The notes beneath the pieces were generated by a model, which worked only from the letters and a program-made list of their open reading frames with translations, had not been told where the DNA came from and searched no databases. 64,000 nucleotides of DNA from Taylorella equigenitalis ATCC 35865 (GTDB taxonomy: Bacteria > Pseudomonadota > Gammaproteobacteria > Burkholderiales > Burkholderiaceae_B): positions 248,001 to 312,000 of the forward strand of contig NC_018108.1 of the NCBI RefSeq assembly GCF_000276685.1, read 5' to 3'. Each line of letters opens with the position of its first letter. The first letter of the stretch is position 1. The position numbers were made by a program, and so were the translations under genes. Below are positions 61,411 to 64,000 of the stretch, piece by piece.

Positions 61411-62106
61411 TTAATGAGCTTTCGAAGCTAGAACTACCCTTTTTTCAAAAAGTTTATATAAGTATATAAAAGAGAATGTTAGGCATAAATAAATTATCCC
61501 AGCAGCAGTATATGCAATAAACGGCTCATAAAAGGTACTGTTAAATAAGCTTGCTGCATTAGTCACTTCATTTATGGTTACGGTACTAGCTAAGGATGTG
61601 GCATGTATGGTCATAAGCACTTCATTACTATATGCTGGCAATGCTCTCCTTAAGCTTGATGGAAGAATAACTCTACGCATAGTAAGTTTGCGGTCCATAC
61701 CATATGCATATGCGGCCTCCAATTCTTTTCTGTCCATATTTTGTATAGAACCTGAAAAAATCTGGGTAGTGTAGGCACCAGTATTAAGGCCCAAAGCAGC
61801 AAAAATATAAATTTTGCCGTCCTTAAGAAATTCAAATCCAGGTTGCTGCATCAAATCTTGAATAAATCCAATGCTTGGAATACCAAAATAAAATATGTAT
61901 AACTGAACTAAAAGGGGAGAGCCAGTAAAGAAAAATACGTACGCTTTAATAAGAGGCGTAAAAATAGTTTTCCTCTGAAGCATAACGGATAACGGGATTG
62001 ATATACATATCCCAATGATTACGGACACTAAAGACAAAAATAATGTCATAGGAAGTGCAGTTATGCAATCCCTTAGTGCTTGGAGTAAAAGATCTAAACT
62101 TTCCAT
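61411..62106 (-). CDS. polar amino-acid ABC transporter permease (HisM/ArtM type)
   Basis: A 231 aa inner-membrane permease with about five helices. The ABC-coupling EAA loop reads ELEAAYAYGMDRKLTMRRVILP. It pairs with the permease upstream (1 nt overlap) to form the channel for the divergent binding protein. No ATPase gene is in the window. One TGGCAATGC copy is at 61636. Confidence 0.9.
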   Translation of the reverse strand: MESLDLLLQALRDCITALPMTLFLSLVSVIIGICISIPLSVMLQRKTIFTPLIKAYVFFFTGSPLLVQLYIFYFGIPSIGFIQDLMQQPGFEFLKDGKIYIFAALGLNTGAYTTQIFSGSIQNMDRKELEAAYAYGMDRKLTMRRVILPSSLRRALPAYSNEVLMTIHATSLASTVTINEVTNAASLFNSTFYEPFIAYTAAGIIYLCLTFSFIYLYKLFEKRVVLASKAH

Positions 62107-62810
62107 TAAACCTCTACTCCTTTAAGTACACCTCTTGAATAATGAACCTCTAAATATTTAAATAGACTCAACGAAAGCCAAGATGCTATTAGGAAAATTA
62201 GGGCAGAAAGCAGATTAAATGCAAAAGATAAATGAGTAGCAGAACCCGCATTATGTGCAATTAAAGTCATATCCTCAAGACCAATCAAGGACACTAAAGC
62301 AGTAGCTTTATTTAATACTAACCAATTGTTTTTCATGCCAGGAATTGCAAAACGCATCATAAGTGGAAATATGATGCGAGAAGATACTTGCATCTTACTC
62401 ATACCGTAGGCTTCTCCAGCTTCGATAGACCCTTTTGGTATAGCTAAAATAGCACCCCTAAATGTTTCAGTAAAAAAAGCACCATAAATAAAACTTAGAG
62501 TTAGAACACCTGCAAAAAATGGACTAATCTCAATATAATCCCAATCAAAATATTCTGTTACTTGATTTAGACCTATCTGGATGCTATAAAAAATCATGAG
62601 CATCCAGACTATATCTGGTACTCCACGTACAAAGGTAGAATAGAAAGTGCCTATAAAACTAATAATGCGATTCTTTGAAAGTCTAAATAAGGCCCCTATA
62701 AAGCCAATTACAACTGCCAGTATGACAGAGAGTAGTGCGACTTCTAGAGTGACTAAAGCTCCTTCTAGAACTCTGGGTAAATAATCAAGAAAAACATCAA
62801 AATCTGACAT
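62106..62810 (-). CDS. polar amino-acid ABC transporter permease (HisQ/ArtQ type)
   Basis: A 234 aa permease, about five helices, EAA loop SIEAGEAYGMSKMQVSSRIIFP. The ATG at 62810 (MSDFD) follows another in-frame ATG two codons upstream; either is possible. It diverges from the binding-protein gene across about 130 nt. Confidence 0.9.
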   Translation of the reverse strand: MSDFDVFLDYLPRVLEGALVTLEVALLSVILAVVIGFIGALFRLSKNRIISFIGTFYSTFVRGVPDIVWMLMIFYSIQIGLNQVTEYFDWDYIEISPFFAGVLTLSFIYGAFFTETFRGAILAIPKGSIEAGEAYGMSKMQVSSRIIFPLMMRFAIPGMKNNWLVLNKATALVSLIGLEDMTLIAHNAGSATHLSFAFNLLSALIFLIASWLSLSLFKYLEVHYSRGVLKGVEV

Positions 62811-62945
62811 TAACAACTATTATGAACTGTGAAATAGCAATTATTATAGATATACATTAATAAAAATAGTTGGTATTTTTACCCATATCTATAATGTTAG
62901 CTTGTGATATATTCAATTTACTAATTCAAATTTGAAGGGGGTTTT

Positions 62946-63725
62946 ATGACTCTAATTAGAAAAGTTTTACTTGCAGGGTTTATGGCTTCTACTATGGCTG
63001 GAGCCGTTCATGCAGAAGATAAAGTTATTAGATTTGGCTCAGATGCTACTTATGCACCTTTTGAGTATATGAATGCTGAGGGTGAGGTTATAGGTTTCGA
63101 TATTGATATCGCTAAGGCTATGTGTGAGCGCATGAAAGCTAAGTGTACATTCCAAAACCAAGCTTGGGACGGTATTATCCCTGCATTACGTGCTAAAAAA
63201 TTCGATGTAATTGCTTCATCTATGAGCATCACTCCAGAGCGTCAAAAAGCTGTTGCATTCACAAAAATGATTTGGAATTCACCTAACCCACTTGTAGGTA
63301 AAAAGGGTGCTACAGCTCAGCCTACAGTTGAAGGCACTAAAGGTAAAGTAATAGGCGTTCAGCAAGCGACAATCCAAGATAGATATGCTACTAAGTATTT
63401 CAAAGATGCTCAAATAAAGCGTTATAAAACTTTCGATGATGCTTTAAATGATTTGGTTTTAGGTAGAGTTGAACTTGTGTTCTGTGACGTTGGTGTGGGT
63501 GATGAGTTCTTAAAATCATCAAAAGGTGCGGATTTCGAATTTATCGGTGATGCAGTTTTATCAAAAGATGACCCAGAGATTTTTGGTGTAGGTACTGGTT
63601 TTGCAGTACGTAAGCAGGACAAAGAATTGTTAGAATCTTTAAACAAAGCTTTCGACGAAGTTCGTGCAGATGGTACATACGACAAAATTCAAAAACAATA
63701 CTTTAAAGTAGACATGTATCAGTAA
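62946..63725 (+). CDS. periplasmic binding protein for lysine/arginine/ornithine/histidine
   Basis: A 259 aa protein with signal peptide to about residue 23 (GAVHAE). It is a type-2 periplasmic binding protein with IRFGSDATYAPFEYMNAEGEVIGFDIDIAKAMCERM as the family signature start, and ASSMSITPERQKAVAFT. It supplies basic or polar amino acids to the two permeases on the other strand. A GAAGGGGG ribosome-binding site precedes the ATG, and a TATAAT lies at 62890. Confidence 0.9.
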   Translation: MTLIRKVLLAGFMASTMAGAVHAEDKVIRFGSDATYAPFEYMNAEGEVIGFDIDIAKAMCERMKAKCTFQNQAWDGIIPALRAKKFDVIASSMSITPERQKAVAFTKMIWNSPNPLVGKKGATAQPTVEGTKGKVIGVQQATIQDRYATKYFKDAQIKRYKTFDDALNDLVLGRVELVFCDVGVGDEFLKSSKGADFEFIGDAVLSKDDPEIFGVGTGFAVRKQDKELLESLNKAFDEVRADGTYDKIQKQYFKVDMYQ

Positions 63726-63728
63726 CTT

Positions 63729-64000
63729 TTACTTCATCCATGTCTCTGCAGGGGTCTCATCAGACCCCTCTTTAGTATCTGCGTTCTCCTGATCTTCTCT
63801 ATCTAAATTCCAAATTTCAGTCTCTTGAGCCTCAGCCCAGTCAGCAGGACTTAATTCATCCTTCCAAGCTACAGTGATATCAGGTGTGTTTTGTGCAGTA
63901 GTGACAATGCTCTCTTTTTCTACATCAGGAGTTGAATCTGAAACGATAGGAGGTGAGTTAAATTTCTTAATAATTTGCCTAAAATCATCTACAAGTGGCA
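63729..64000 (-). CDS. hypothetical protein, C-terminal part (runs off the window)
   Basis: An open frame enters from the right edge and ends at TAA (63731-63729), 89 codons visible. The peptide is acidic and Asp/Glu/Thr/Pro-rich, with no recognised domain (segments such as ADWAEAQETEIW and GSDETPAETWMK). It may be a disordered tail of a larger protein. Convergent with the binding-protein gene, 3 nt between stops. Confidence 0.55.
   Translation of the reverse strand, partial: PLVDDFRQIIKKFNSPPIVSDSTPDVEKESIVTTAQNTPDITVAWKDELSPADWAEAQETEIWNLDREDQENADTKEGSDETPAETWMK
63750..63769 (+). terminator. hairpin after the binding-protein gene
   Basis: An 8 bp GC-rich stem AGGGGTCT/AGACCCCT with a short loop, followed by a weak CTTTAG tail. 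It lies within the coding 3' end of the convergent partial gene. Confidence 0.55.

Overview
The window is chromosomal DNA of a low-GC (roughly 38 % by eye) betaproteobacterium. The evidence is the gene order kdsD-kdsC-lptCAB-ptsN-hprK-rapZ, ubiquinone genes, an Alcaligenaceae-type 16S/23S operon with tRNA-Ile and tRNA-Ala in the spacer, and an inserted stem in helix 45 of the 23S gene. Together with a transferrin-receptor locus and small, tightly packed genes, this suggests the equine/donkey genital pathogen genus Taylorella. The genus call is an inference; family level is safer. No prophage, insertion sequence, integrase or CRISPR array was seen.

Layout. 0-11 kb: dsbC, a TlpA-like thioredoxin, the yraN-gmhA-dolP block with divergent rsmI, a short RlpA-like protein, then a long leftward LPS-export/regulation operon (kdsD, kdsC, lptC, lptA, lptB, ptsN, hprK, rapZ) and apt. 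11-26 kb: ilvA, phoBR, ubiE-ubiJ-ubiB-hldC, a PCMT-like gene, thiD, ppk2, gor, asparaginase, queC-queD-queE and two tandem Pmp3/YqaE membrane peptides. 26-35 kb: a nitroreductase-like gene, tRNA-Phe, hemA-prfA-prmC-grxD-ubiX, an EI24/CysZ-like protein, a DASS transporter and a DadA-like oxidase. 34.8-40.95 kb: a complete rrn operon with promoter, boxA sites, processing stems and terminator. 41-45.4 kb: bioA-bioF-bioG-bioC-bioD. 45.5-50.2 kb: glpQ, a zinc alcohol dehydrogenase, an AT-rich orphan gene pair resembling DUF3289/DUF943, and a GDT1-family exporter. 50.2-57.6 kb: an iron-piracy locus of Slam, TbpB-like lipoprotein and TbpA-like receptor, with two Fur-box-like sites and queF inserted on the other strand. 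57.6-64 kb: ttcA-folB, a TrxR-like flavoprotein without the redox cysteines, cardiolipin synthase, and a polar amino-acid ABC importer (two permeases and a divergent binding protein).

Working links. gmhA, hldC, kdsC/kdsD and lptABC all serve lipopolysaccharide synthesis or export. queCDE and queF supply most of the preQ1 pathway. The bio genes cover pimeloyl-ACP start, release and later biotin steps except bioB. Slam would move the TbpB lipoprotein to the cell surface, where it would work with TbpA to strip iron from host transferrin or lactoferrin.

The most striking signal that ordinary annotation does not explain is a 9-bp word, GCATTGCCA. I count at least 21 exact copies on the two strands, against about 0.3 expected from base composition. 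The copies lie in nearly all reading-frame settings and in both orientations, as expected of a DNA-uptake-type signal rather than codon bias.
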